Under the pieces are notes generated by a model. It saw only the letters and a list, made by a program, of their open reading frames with translations, did not search any database and had not been told where the DNA came from. Below, in pieces: positions 23,579 to 31,959 of a stretch of 37,684 bases of DNA (within the stretch, counting starts at the first letter, position 1; each line of letters starts with the position of its first letter). The DNA is taken from assembly GCA_964389025.1 (NCBI GenBank), contig CAYMCQ010000037.1:1-37684 (forward strand). Direction: 5' to 3'. The stretch is from CAYMCQ01 sp964389025. GTDB taxonomy: Bacteria; Verrucomicrobiota; Verrucomicrobiia; Limisphaerales; CAYMCQ01. Both the position numbers and the translations under genes were made by a program.

Positions 23579-26500
23579 GTGAGCCGGTCGTCAATCTGGC
23601 GGCGCTCGAACCGCTGTTCGCTCCGCATGAAGAGCCGAATCAACATCGGGCGCGGGCGCAAGGCGATCAACCAGCACAACCCAAGAAAGGCCGTCGCCCT
23701 TCCAAAATTGCCATCGCGCAATCGCTGCGCTCTCATGTGAAACAGTGGCGCGAGACGGATTATCCGGGCGCGTCCGACACCACGAGGGAGTTGTTGCATC
23801 ATTGGTTTGGTCGGGATCATTTGATCGAAACGAGCGGCGGTGCGCGTGTTCCGTTTCGCTATTACTTCTGCCAACGCGAAGCGATGGAAACGCTGGTTTA
23901 CCTCTATGAAGTGCGCGGCATTCGTTCGTTGACTCCGCTCATGGCCGAGTTCGCCGGGCCAAGCGCAGAGACGGCAGCGCTGGGCGTAAATCCTGATGAC
24001 GACCGGTGGGCAAAGTATGCGTTCAAGCTGGCGACGGGCGCGGGCAAAACCAAAGTGATGAGCCTGGCAATTGTGTGGAGTTACTTTCACTCGCTACGCG
24101 AAAACGATTCGCCGATGGCAAAACATTTCGTGGTCGTCGCGCCAAACCTGACGGTGTTCGAGCGTTTGAAAACGGATTTCAAACCAGCGGAAGGCGGCAA
24201 GGATATCTTCGACAACGATCCGCTGATTCCCGTCGCGTGGCGCGGCGATTGGAATATGTCCGTCGTGTTGCAGGACGAAGCGAGCGGAGCGGCGACGGGC
24301 GGGACGCTTTACCTGACGAACATCCACCGGCTTTACGACAACGAACGCCGGAGGAAGGAAGCGGAGACTTACGATTGGATGGGGCCGACGGTTTCGCGCG
24401 CGAAGGCGTTGGACACAGGCGCGGAGTTACGCAAGCGGATCACCGGACACGAACGCGTGATGATTTTGAACGACGAGGCGCATCACTTGTGGGATCCGGG
24501 TTCGGCGGCGAACGAAGCGATTGCGTTTTTACACAAGACGATTGAATCGCGAACAGGCAACGGTCTTGTTGCGCAACTCGATTTCTCAGCGACGCCGAAG
24601 GACAACAACGGGCAAATATTTCAGCATGTCGTTTGCGACACGCCGCTTGGCGAAGCCGTGGACGGCGGCATCGTGAAGACGCCAATCATCGGCAAAGGCA
24701 AAGGCTGGGTGGAGCGCACGAGCACGGATGCGTCCGAGAAGTTTGAAGAACAATTGCGCGTCGGCTACATGCGCTGGCTCAAGTCAAAAGAGGAATGGCA
24801 AAAGAGCGGGAAGAAGCCACTGCTATTCGTGATGACCGAGGACACGGAAGCCGCAGACCAAATCGCCAACCGGCTAAACACCGATCCCGTGTTCAAGGAG
24901 TTGAATGGAAAGACAACAAACCTGCACACGAATCTCAAGGGCAAGGTGAAATGGATTGGCGGTAGGAAGAATGGCTATCCGGTTTTTGAGGAAAGCGAGA
25001 GCGACATCAGCGACGATGATTTGAAGGCGTTGCGTGAATTGTCGCGGCAGATTGATTCCGACCAGAATCCTTATTCGTGCATCGTGTCGGTGCTGATGTT
25101 GCGTGAAGGCTGGGACGTGCGAAACGTGACGACGATTGTTCCGCTGCGACCTTACACGTCGAAGGCGAACATTCTACCGGAACAAACGCTTGGGCGCGGT
25201 TTGCGGCGAATGACGCCACCGGGCGAAGCGGCGGAACTGGTCACAGTCGTCGAGCATCCGGCGTTCGTCAGCCTTTATGCGCAAGAGTTGGAGCAGGAAG
25301 GTTTATTCATCGAGACGATTGACGTCGAACACATTCCCAAAACGACGGTCACGATTTTTCCCGACAAGGAACACAAGGATTTTACCACGCTGGACATCGC
25401 GCTACCGGAAGTCAGCGGTGGTTTCAGCCGCATGGCTTCGATTGACGGGCTGACAATTGAAGATGTTCGCAAACAATTTGCGCGCTACCGACCATTGCCC
25501 GTGGGCAACGCTCGCGCGGAAGAAATTCATTATGAAGGTCGGCATCTCATCACGGACGAACTGGTCGAGCAGATGAAAATTCGTCTGCCGCTGCTGGAAA
25601 ATGGAATGGGAGCGGTGTCGTTTTATCGCGAAGAACTGGAGCGTATTTGCGGTTTGCGAGGCACGCATCAGGTGCTCGCGCCGCTGCTGGAAACATTCAT
25701 CACGGAAATTTTGTTCACGGAAAAGCTGACGCTCTTCGATCAACGTTTGTTGAGCCGGATTAGTGATGCGGACGTGCGCGAGAATATGCGCGCCACGTTC
25801 GTGCCTCTGATTCTCCAACGCACGACCGTCAAAGAAGAACGCAAAGCAGCAGGCGCAAGCCAGTCGGTTTCTTTGTGGAAGCCATTTCAAGTGACGCACT
25901 CGGCGCATCGTCCAGCGATTCCGGCAAAACGGACGTTGTTCAACCTCGCGCCTTGCAACCGCGACTTGGAAGTGGCGATGTGCAAGTTCCTCGACCTTGC
26001 GCCAGACGTCGCAGCGTTTTGCAAGAACGCCGGACCGCAGTCGTTGCGCGTGGATTATTTGAGCGGGAACAGTCAACTGGCATTTTACACGCCGGATTTT
26101 CTCGCGCGTTTGGACGACGGCAACTACGCGCTCGTCGAGACAAAAGGCCGAGTGGACAAAGACGTGCCGCTGAAAGCGCGCGCAGCCGTTGCGTGGTGCA
26201 AAGCTGCGTCGAAAGGAAAAACCAAATGGTCTTATCTCTATGTGCCGCAGCAAACATTCGAGGCGTTTGGCGACAACCGGCTGGACGTGCTCGCGCGGTC
26301 ATGCGAACCCGCGTTACAAGATTTGATCGAAGAAGCGCAAGTGCCTCAACTGACGCTGGCGTTCGGTGAAGTGCGGGAGGATGAAACCGAGGCGTTCATC
26401 AGCAAGCCAGACTTTGCGGCATTGCCGCCCGCTCATCAGAAAATGGTTCAACAGGCGATTAGTCTGTTTCAATTTACGGAAAAGAAGACCGGACAGTCGT

Positions 26501-26970
26501 TTGCGCCGGTCTTCACACCGCTGCTTGGTCCGCTGGACGAAGCATCGCGCGCGGTCATGCTTAAGTTTTTGGGCGCGGACATTCCAACCGAACGCGAAAC
26601 GCAGCAAAAGTTTTTCGAGCCGGACTTGAGCCATTTGTCAAAAAAGGAAGCGGAGATGTGTCAGAGGCGCGGGCGCGACTTGCGGCGGACGCTGGTAGAT
26701 CACAACGGGATGAGTCCAATCGGATTGCTCCGGTGGTGTTTGCAACACGCAGGCGAAACAGGCGGGCCGACTGCTGCCGTGTTCGGCGTCGTGAAGCAGA
26801 AGTTCGCAACAGTGCCAACGGAAATCTACAAGCTGGTGAGCACCATCAACACATTCCGCAACGATTACGTCGCACACCAAGACAAGGAACTCACGGATTC
26901 GGCGCTTGCGCGAAAAGCTCTTGCAGAATGGGCGAGCGGGTTGCGGAGGATTTGGAAATTGCACGGGTGA
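23575..26970 (+). CDS. Type III-like restriction enzyme, Res subunit with C-terminal HEPN-like motif
   Basis: A 1131-residue DNA-cutting translocase that partners the methyltransferase. Superfamily 2 ATPase motifs: Walker A ATGAGKT near residues 153-159, DEAH at 300-303 (MILNDEAHHLWD), motif III FSATP, and motif VI QTLGRGLRR at 537-545. A PD-(D/E)xK nuclease follows (PDF with Asp841, then ETKG with Glu855 and Lys857). The last 150 residues form a helical domain ending FRNDYVAHQDKEL: Arg1095 and His1101 fit the RN-x4-H HEPN pattern. A good SD (GGAGG, 23563-23567) lies 7 bp before the GTG start at 23575, inside the methyltransferase gene. Similar to the BPTD_3080 type of restriction proteins by recollection. 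Confidence 0.88.
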   Translation: MSEPVVNLAALEPLFAPHEEPNQHRARAQGDQPAQPKKGRRPSKIAIAQSLRSHVKQWRETDYPGASDTTRELLHHWFGRDHLIETSGGARVPFRYYFCQREAMETLVYLYEVRGIRSLTPLMAEFAGPSAETAALGVNPDDDRWAKYAFKLATGAGKTKVMSLAIVWSYFHSLRENDSPMAKHFVVVAPNLTVFERLKTDFKPAEGGKDIFDNDPLIPVAWRGDWNMSVVLQDEASGAATGGTLYLTNIHRLYDNERRRKEAETYDWMGPTVSRAKALDTGAELRKRITGHERVMILNDEAHHLWDPGSAANEAIAFLHKTIESRTGNGLVAQLDFSATPKDNNGQIFQHVVCDTPLGEAVDGGIVKTPIIGKGKGWVERTSTDASEKFEEQLRVGYMRWLKSKEEWQKSGKKPLLFVMTEDTEAADQIANRLNTDPVFKELNGKTTNLHTNLKGKVKWIGGRKNGYPVFEESESDISDDDLKALRELSRQIDSDQNPYSCIVSVLMLREGWDVRNVTTIVPLRPYTSKANILPEQTLGRGLRRMTPPGEAAELVTVVEHPAFVSLYAQELEQEGLFIETIDVEHIPKTTVTIFPDKEHKDFTTLDIALPEVSGGFSRMASIDGLTIEDVRKQFARYRPLPVGNARAEEIHYEGRHLITDELVEQMKIRLPLLENGMGAVSFYREELERICGLRGTHQVLAPLLETFITEILFTEKLTLFDQRLLSRISDADVRENMRATFVPLILQRTTVKEERKAAGASQSVSLWKPFQVTHSAHRPAIPAKRTLFNLAPCNRDLEVAMCKFLDLAPDVAAFCKNAGPQSLRVDYLSGNSQLAFYTPDFLARLDDGNYALVETKGRVDKDVPLKARAAVAWCKAASKGKTKWSYLYVPQQTFEAFGDNRLDVLARSCEPALQDLIEEAQVPQLTLAFGEVREDETEAFISKPDFAALPPAHQKMVQQAISLFQFTEKKTGQSFAPVFTPLLGPLDEASRAVMLKFLGADIPTERETQQKFFEPDLSHLSKKEAEMCQRRGRDLRRTLVDHNGMSPIGLLRWCLQHAGETGGPTAAVFGVVKQKFATVPTEIYKLVSTINTFRNDYVAHQDKELTDSALARKALAEWASGLRRIWKLHG

Positions 26971-27516
26971 TTGAGGCCGCTTTTTTTAATCAGCGTTTAT
27001 CAGCGGTCAAAAATCTTTGCGGCCTTTGCGCTCCTTGCGTTCAGTTGCGGCGAAAAGCTTTCGTGTGATTCGTGTGGTTCGCGGTTTCCCATCCGCCCGG
27101 ACAGGCTGGAAGCGCTGTCCTACGTTATCAGCGTTCACCCGCCGTGCTCGCGCCCGTCGCGGCAGGTCAGCGTGGATTAGCGGTTCCGCTTTTGCTCGCT
27201 TCCGCCGTCGTCGGGCTTTGGCGAGACATGTCGGCGTGACAAGAAAAAATCTTCGCGTGTTTGGAGTCATAGCCAACGAGCGATAGCCATAGCCTATCAC
27301 CGCATTTGAATTCGTGTGAATCAGTGTAATTCGTGTCAGAAGGTTTGCGTTCCCTGCGTTCCTTTGCGGCCAACAGTTTTCGCGTGGTTTCCGCCTTCGC
27401 CAGCTACGGCGCGACAGGCGTGTGTTCCGTGGTTTTGAATTGAGCCGCCCTGAAATTTCTGTTCCGCCTTCGCAATTGCTACGGCGTGACCAGTCCGCTA
27501 TTGGTGTCGCAGCCAG
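26971..27516. repeat. 546-bp intergenic mosaic of degenerate repeats
   Basis: No gene seen. The gap is a patchwork of short phrases: cagcgtttatcagcggtcaaa (26991-27011, repeated near 28328), tttgcggcctttgcgctccttgcgttc (27017-27043) and its relative at 27345-27370, gtgattcgtgtggttcgcgg (27064-27083), and gaattcgtgtgaatcagtgtaattcgtgt (27308-27336). Three related blocks of the form tccgcc(t/g)tcg...ggcg.gac lie at 27201-27230, 27390-27417 and 27462-27491. A GGACAG palindrome at 27099-27120 resembles the scpA/scpB repeat. Such phrase-like repeats recur between genes in Verrucomicrobia and several other phyla. Confidence 0.7.
27099..27120. repeat. Third copy of the scp-type palindrome, diverged
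   Basis: GGACAG (27099-27104) pairs with CTGTCC (27115-27120) around gctggaagcg. The core resembles the scpA copy (GGGCAGGCTGGAAGCCTGCCC) at 3367-3387, with substitutions and one added base. It lies within the repeat mosaic. Confidence 0.6.
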
Positions 27517-27771
27517 ATGAAACCTATCCGCTTTTCCAAACACGCCTTGGGTTACACCGCTTCACGCGGTTTTACTGTAGCGGAAGTGGAAGACGCCATC
27601 CGCACTTGCGCGTGGAGTGCAGCCGAGCTTGGACGGTTGGATTGTCGGAAAGATTTTGCTCACGGACGGGAATGGAACGGAAAGGTCTATGCGATCAAAC
27701 AGGTGCGCCCTGTGTTCGTGGACGAGGCCGGAGAAATAGTTGTGATAACGGTCTATACATATTACTTTTGA
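27517..27771 (+). CDS. DUF4258 protein, RelE-like toxin candidate
   Basis: An 84-residue protein of the DUF4258 family: MKPIRFSKHALGYTASRGFTVAEVEDAIRT, later WNGKVYAIKQVRPVF and ending EIVVITVYTYYF, with the conserved His near the N-terminus and the terminal V-x-T-V-Y strand. The fold resembles RelE/ParE-type toxins, and DUF4258 genes often pair with DUF2283 genes as here. No Shine-Dalgarno visible at the ATG. The stop is 3 bp before the next start, so the two are co-translated. Toxin role inferred from pairing. Confidence 0.8.
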   Translation: MKPIRFSKHALGYTASRGFTVAEVEDAIRTCAWSAAELGRLDCRKDFAHGREWNGKVYAIKQVRPVFVDEAGEIVVITVYTYYF

Positions 27772-27774
27772 GCC

Positions 27775-28032
27775 ATGAAAATCAGCTATGATGCCGAAGT
27801 GGATGCGTTGAGCATCACGTTCCGCGAAACCACGGTCACGAGCAAACATCTGGCCGAGGGCATCGCGGCTGATTACGACAGCGAAGGACGGCTGGCTGGG
27901 TTGGAAATTCTTGACGCGCAAAAGCGTTTTGGCGGCAAGGACACCATGCGGCACGTGGAACTGGAAGGACTTGAATCCGTCGCCGCTCCACTCGTTCTGC
28001 GAGAAAAGCCCCCCAAGGAATACGGCGCGTAA
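27775..28032 (+). CDS. DUF2283 protein, first of two copies
   Basis: An 85-residue protein of the DUF2283 family, beginning MKISYDAEVDALSITFRE, then a beta-strand pattern (GIAADYDSEGRLAGLEILDAQKRF) and a C-terminal PPKEYGA. DUF2283 proteins usually accompany DUF4258 proteins as probable antitoxins. It is separated by 38 bp from a second DUF2283 gene with a similar ending (PAKKYGE), so the two look like an ancient tandem duplication. Confidence 0.82.
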   Translation: MKISYDAEVDALSITFRETTVTSKHLAEGIAADYDSEGRLAGLEILDAQKRFGGKDTMRHVELEGLESVAAPLVLREKPPKEYGA

Positions 28033-28070
28033 ACCCGCTTATTCTTTGACCGTCAGATGAAAGGCAAGTT

Positions 28071-28319
28071 ATGAAATTGCACGTGGACAAAGAAGCCGAC
28101 GCGGTTTACCTGCGACTCGACGATTCCAAAATCATCGATTCGGAAGAGATCGCGCCGGGCGTCATCGTGGATTACGACCGGAAGAATGTAGTCGTAGGGG
28201 TGGAAGTGCTCCATGTTTCCCGCCGCGGGCCAAAGTCCAAGGCGCGAAAGCATCCTGCCTCCCGCGCCACGTCCGCATTGGTTTTGCATGACAAGCCCGC
28301 GAAGAAATACGGCGAGTAA
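28071..28319 (+). CDS. DUF2283 protein, second copy
   Basis: An 82-residue DUF2283 protein starting MKLHVDKEADAVYLRLDDSKIIDSEEIAPGVIVDYDRKNVVVGVEVLHVSRR. It is closer to the family consensus (A-D-A-V-Y-L-R, V-D-Y-D-x2-x-N-V-V-G-V-E) than the first copy. Start ATG at 28071 is preceded by a purine-rich stretch (gaaaggcaagtt). A lone DUF2283 copy without its own DUF4258 partner; it may be a second antitoxin or an orphan. Confidence 0.82.
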   Translation: MKLHVDKEADAVYLRLDDSKIIDSEEIAPGVIVDYDRKNVVVGVEVLHVSRRGPKSKARKHPASRATSALVLHDKPAKKYGE

Positions 28320-28343
28320 ACCGACTGCGCGTTTATCAGCGGT

Positions 28344-29237
28344 TCAAACTTTTTTCTCTTGCCTGATCCCGGAAATCATCTTTTCCAAACGCCGCCCATA
28401 CTCGACGTAATTTTCCCGCGTCGCGTCGTCGTTGCTGGTTTTTGAATTTGCGTCGTGAAAAACCACGACCATGTGCGGCTCGATGGAGATTCCCGCGTCG
28501 TAGCCGCGCGCGAAGGCGTCCTTCAAAATGTCGCGCACGCGGCCTGTGCCTTCGCCGGGCCAGTTGTAATCCGCGTCGCTCTTGGCCGGATTCCATGTCG
28601 CGTCCTTGACGTGGATGTGGGCGACGTGATCGCGGACGTGTTCCCAGAATTCCCACGGGTCTTGCTTCGGCCACGGCTTCGGCTTGCTGCGGTCGGGATT
28701 GAAAATGGGATTCGCCGTGTCGAAAACCCATTTGAGGCCGGGAACTTTGTCGAGCAACTCCAGCGCGTGCTGCCAGCTCATGCCGCCGTAGTTCATGCAG
28801 TTCTCGTGGACGGGTTGGAGGCCTTCGTCACGGAACATCTTCGTCACCTCGCGCACGCGATGAAAAACTTCCGTTGGAATTTTGAAATCATCATCGCCCG
28901 GCTTGAAGCTCATCACGCGAACGTATTTCGTGCCGAGCCGCTTCATGCGCGGAATCGCGCGCTTCACTTCCGCGAGCGTGACATCGAACGGCGTCTGCAC
29001 CGTCTTCGACCAGTTCATGATCGTGGAGCCGAAGCAATAAACGCCGATGCCGGCGTCTTGAAGTTTTCCAACGGCGATGTCGAATGCCTTGTCCGGAATG
29101 TCGTGAAAGTTCGCTTTCGAAAACCCAGTTACTTCCACGCCGCGCGGCTCGAGCCATTTCCAGCCGAGTTCGCGCGTGGCCGCGATTTGCCCTTCGATCG
29201 TGTTCGCTGCTTCGTCGCCAATGCCCATGAGTTTCAT
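28344..29237 (-). CDS. Sugar phosphate isomerase/epimerase family protein
   Basis: A 297-residue TIM-barrel protein of the xylose-isomerase-like AP endonuclease 2 family. Metal-binding candidates are visible in order: Glu in VHENCMNYGG, Asp in VFDTANP, His in HIHVKDA, Glu in SIEPHMVV. Start was set at the ATG at 29237, giving KLMGIGDEAANTIEGQI, the natural first strand; the open frame continues 29 codons further but is unlike the family. The substrate is unknown; such enzymes often act on sugar acids or inositols. It is divergent from the alcohol dehydrogenase gene across a 130-bp gap. Confidence 0.85.
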   Translation of the reverse strand: MKLMGIGDEAANTIEGQIAATRELGWKWLEPRGVEVTGFSKANFHDIPDKAFDIAVGKLQDAGIGVYCFGSTIMNWSKTVQTPFDVTLAEVKRAIPRMKRLGTKYVRVMSFKPGDDDFKIPTEVFHRVREVTKMFRDEGLQPVHENCMNYGGMSWQHALELLDKVPGLKWVFDTANPIFNPDRSKPKPWPKQDPWEFWEHVRDHVAHIHVKDATWNPAKSDADYNWPGEGTGRVRDILKDAFARGYDAGISIEPHMVVVFHDANSKTSNDDATRENYVEYGRRLEKMISGIRQEKKV

Positions 29238-29367
29238 TTCGCCCGCAGTGTCGTGAAAATCGCTTCTAAACTCAAGCCGCACTTCGGCTTCGTGTTCTTG
29301 ACTTGGCCGTCCTGCCAATGACAATGGTGAGAATGTCCTATGTCAATCTGATGCCACCTGCCAAACG

Positions 29368-30522
29368 ATGAGCTTCGTGACTTTCTCATTTCCCACACCT
29401 ACCCTCTACGGCCCGGGCACGGTATTCGAGTTGGCTTCGCGCTGCGAGCGGCTTTCGATACGTCGCCCGCTGGTGGTTACCGATTCCGGGTTGGTAGCCA
29501 CACCGACTTTTCAGATGCTGGCGAAAGCGCTGGGCGAGTCGGGGAGAGAAAAGGACTGGTTCGTTTATTCCGGCGTGCATCCCAATCCCATTGAGCAGGA
29601 CGTGCGTGAGGCCACCCAATGCTATCGTGACCATAGCTGCGATGGCGTAATCGCTTTCGGCGGCGGCAGCCCGCTGGATGTGGGCAAGGCAGCGCGCTTG
29701 CTCGTCAAACGACCGGAGTTGAACTTCACAGAGTTTTACGACGAATCCGACTGGTCGGGTCTCGCCCCGTGCATCGCCATTCCGACGACCGCCGGCACCG
29801 GCAGCGAAGTCGGTCGCAGCTCGGTCATCACGCTGGACGCAACGCACCGGAAAGCGGTTCTGTTTCACCCCGAGCTGTTGGCGAAACTTGTCATTCTTGA
29901 TCCGCAACTTACGGTCGGTTTGCCGGCGAAGCTCACCGCTGCCACCGGGGCTGATGCGCTGACGCACTGCATCGAAAGTTTCACCTGCCCGCAGTTCCAC
30001 CCGATGTGCGATGGCATCGCGCTCGAAGGAATCCGCCTCATCGTCGAGGCGTTGCCGCGCGCTTACGCCCGGGGCGACGACCTCGAAGCGCGCGGTCACA
30101 TGCTGGTCGCGGCGGCGATGGGCGCGGTGGCGTTCCAGAAAGACTTGGGTGTGGTCCACTCGCTCGCGCATCCGCTCTCGACGATTTGCGGTATGCACCA
30201 CGGCCTGGCCAACGCGCTTTGCCTCGTGGCCGGCATGAAGTTTTGCGCGGCACGCAAACCCGGCCTCTACCGTCGCGTGGGAATTGCCTGCGGCGTCGAA
30301 TTGCAGACCTGCTCTGCTGCCGACGCTGACCAGAAAACCATTTCCTTCTTGTCAGACTTTCTCGCGAAACTCGGTCTGAACACTCGCCTCCGCGACCACG
30401 GCGTCAAGCCGGAGCAACTCGACGCGCTGGTTGCCCAAGCGGTGGATGACCCGTGTCATAAGACCAATGTCGTGCCGGTGACAGCGGTTGATTTCCGAAA
30501 TCTGTATCTCGAAGTGCTATGA
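29368..30522 (+). CDS. Iron-containing alcohol dehydrogenase
   Basis: A 384-residue group III NAD(P)-dependent alcohol dehydrogenase. The dinucleotide motif is GGGSPLDVGKAAR, and IPTTAGTGSEVGRSSVI is diagnostic. Metal-site histidines lie in HSLAHPLSTICGMHHGLANA, with ALTHCIESF and an Asp in MCDGIALE nearby. Size matches the family. It overlaps the aldehyde dehydrogenase gene by 4 bp (ATGA, 30519-30522), which implies an alcohol to aldehyde to acid sequence. A GbsB-like choline, ethanolamine or polyamine-derived substrate is possible but not shown. Confidence 0.92.
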   Translation: MSFVTFSFPTPTLYGPGTVFELASRCERLSIRRPLVVTDSGLVATPTFQMLAKALGESGREKDWFVYSGVHPNPIEQDVREATQCYRDHSCDGVIAFGGGSPLDVGKAARLLVKRPELNFTEFYDESDWSGLAPCIAIPTTAGTGSEVGRSSVITLDATHRKAVLFHPELLAKLVILDPQLTVGLPAKLTAATGADALTHCIESFTCPQFHPMCDGIALEGIRLIVEALPRAYARGDDLEARGHMLVAAAMGAVAFQKDLGVVHSLAHPLSTICGMHHGLANALCLVAGMKFCAARKPGLYRRVGIACGVELQTCSAADADQKTISFLSDFLAKLGLNTRLRDHGVKPEQLDALVAQAVDDPCHKTNVVPVTAVDFRNLYLEVL

Positions 30523-31949
30523 ATTTTCCGACTCAGCTTTTCATTGATGGTGCGTTCCGCGACAGCAAGTCTGGTCGCCGCACCACGCTCATCAACCCCG
30601 CCACGGAAGCAGCCTTCGCCGAAGTCGCGTCCGCTGACCCAGCCGATGTGAACGCCGCCGTGGAATCCGCGCATCGCGCCTGGGAAATCGGTTGGCGCGA
30701 CCTCGCTCCGGGCAAACGCAGCGAGATTCTTTTCAACGTTGCGCGGGTGCTGCGCGAAAATCTGGAAGAACTCGCGCTACTTGAAACGCAAAACATCGGC
30801 AAGCCCATCAGCGATGCGCGCGATGAAGTCGGCCTGGGCGCGCGCGTGTTTGAGTATTACGCGGGCGCGATCTCGCGGTTCGGCGGCGAGACGCTTCCCG
30901 TGGCGCGCGGCGGTTTTGATTTCACGTTGCGGCAGCCGATGGGCGTCGTCGCGGCGATTGTGCCGTGGAATTTTCCGTTCCCGATTGCGTGCTGGAAAAC
31001 CGCGCCCGCGCTGGCCGCCGGCAACTGCGTTGTGCTCAAACCCGCATCGCTCTCGCCGCTCACCGCGCTCAAACTCGGCGAGTTGGCCCACGCAGCTGGC
31101 CTGCCGCCGGGAGTGTTGCAGGTCGTGCCCGGGCCGGGCGGAGCGATTGGCGAGGCGCTGATCACGCATCCTCACATTCGCAAAGTTTCGCTGACTGGTT
31201 CAACCGAAGTAGGCCGCCGGGCCATGGAACTGGCGGCGCGCGATTTCAAACGCGTGTCTTTGGAACTTGGCGGCAAATCGCCGAACATTGTGTTCGCTGA
31301 CGCGGACTGGCAGGTCGCCGCCGATACGTCGCCGATGAGCGTCTTCGCCAACACAGGCCAGGATTGTTGTGCGCGAAGCCGGGTGTTCATCGAGCGCAGC
31401 ATCTACGACAAGTTCGTGGAGCGGTTTGTTGCGGCAACGAAAAAACTCGTTGTCGGCGATCCGGCGAAAGCGGAAACCCAGCTTGGCCCGATGGTCTCCG
31501 CCAGCCAGCGCGCCAGCGTGGAAGAATTTCTTGCCGACGCACGGACGCGTGGCAGCAAGTTCGCCTGCGGCGGCGGGCGGCTGCATCCCAAGGGCTACTA
31601 TCTCGAACCAACCGTGTTGCTCGACGTCGGCAAAAGTGACCGTTGCTGGCGCGAAGAAATTTTCGGCCCGGTCGTTTGCCTCACGCCATTTGACGACGAA
31701 GCAGCGATGCTGCGGGAAGTCAACGCCTCGCCTTTCGGCTTGAGCGGTTCCATCTGGACGAATGATCTGCGCCGGGCATTGCGCGTGGCCCGCCGCGTGG
31801 AGAGTGGCGTGTTGAGCATCAACTCCCACAGCAGCGTCCATGTCGAAGCTCCCTTCGGTGGATTCAAACAGAGCGGCATTGGTCGCGATCTCGGCATGGC
31901 GGCCATGGAAGGTTATACCGAATTGAAAAATATTTACGTGGCGGAATGA
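30519..31949 (+). CDS. NAD-dependent aldehyde dehydrogenase
   Basis: A 476-residue aldehyde dehydrogenase converting an aldehyde to its acid. Catalytic residues: Asn151 (VPWNFPFP), Glu249 (LELGGKSPN) and Cys283 (NTGQDCCARSR; a second Cys is adjacent). The C-terminal block SSVHVEAPFGGFKQSGIGRDLG is typical of betaine-aldehyde/aminoaldehyde-type enzymes. It starts in the stop of the alcohol dehydrogenase gene. The next genes are a Dam/HNH restriction-modification pair 10 bp later, then the ligase of the GS family. Confidence 0.93.
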   Translation: MNFPTQLFIDGAFRDSKSGRRTTLINPATEAAFAEVASADPADVNAAVESAHRAWEIGWRDLAPGKRSEILFNVARVLRENLEELALLETQNIGKPISDARDEVGLGARVFEYYAGAISRFGGETLPVARGGFDFTLRQPMGVVAAIVPWNFPFPIACWKTAPALAAGNCVVLKPASLSPLTALKLGELAHAAGLPPGVLQVVPGPGGAIGEALITHPHIRKVSLTGSTEVGRRAMELAARDFKRVSLELGGKSPNIVFADADWQVAADTSPMSVFANTGQDCCARSRVFIERSIYDKFVERFVAATKKLVVGDPAKAETQLGPMVSASQRASVEEFLADARTRGSKFACGGGRLHPKGYYLEPTVLLDVGKSDRCWREEIFGPVVCLTPFDDEAAMLREVNASPFGLSGSIWTNDLRRALRVARRVESGVLSINSHSSVHVEAPFGGFKQSGIGRDLGMAAMEGYTELKNIYVAE

Positions 31950-31959
31950 GAACCGATCC

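Noticed and set aside
26971..27516. A CRISPR array in the repeat-rich gap
   Set aside because: The repeats differ in length and spacing, have no regular unit and no adjacent cas genes.
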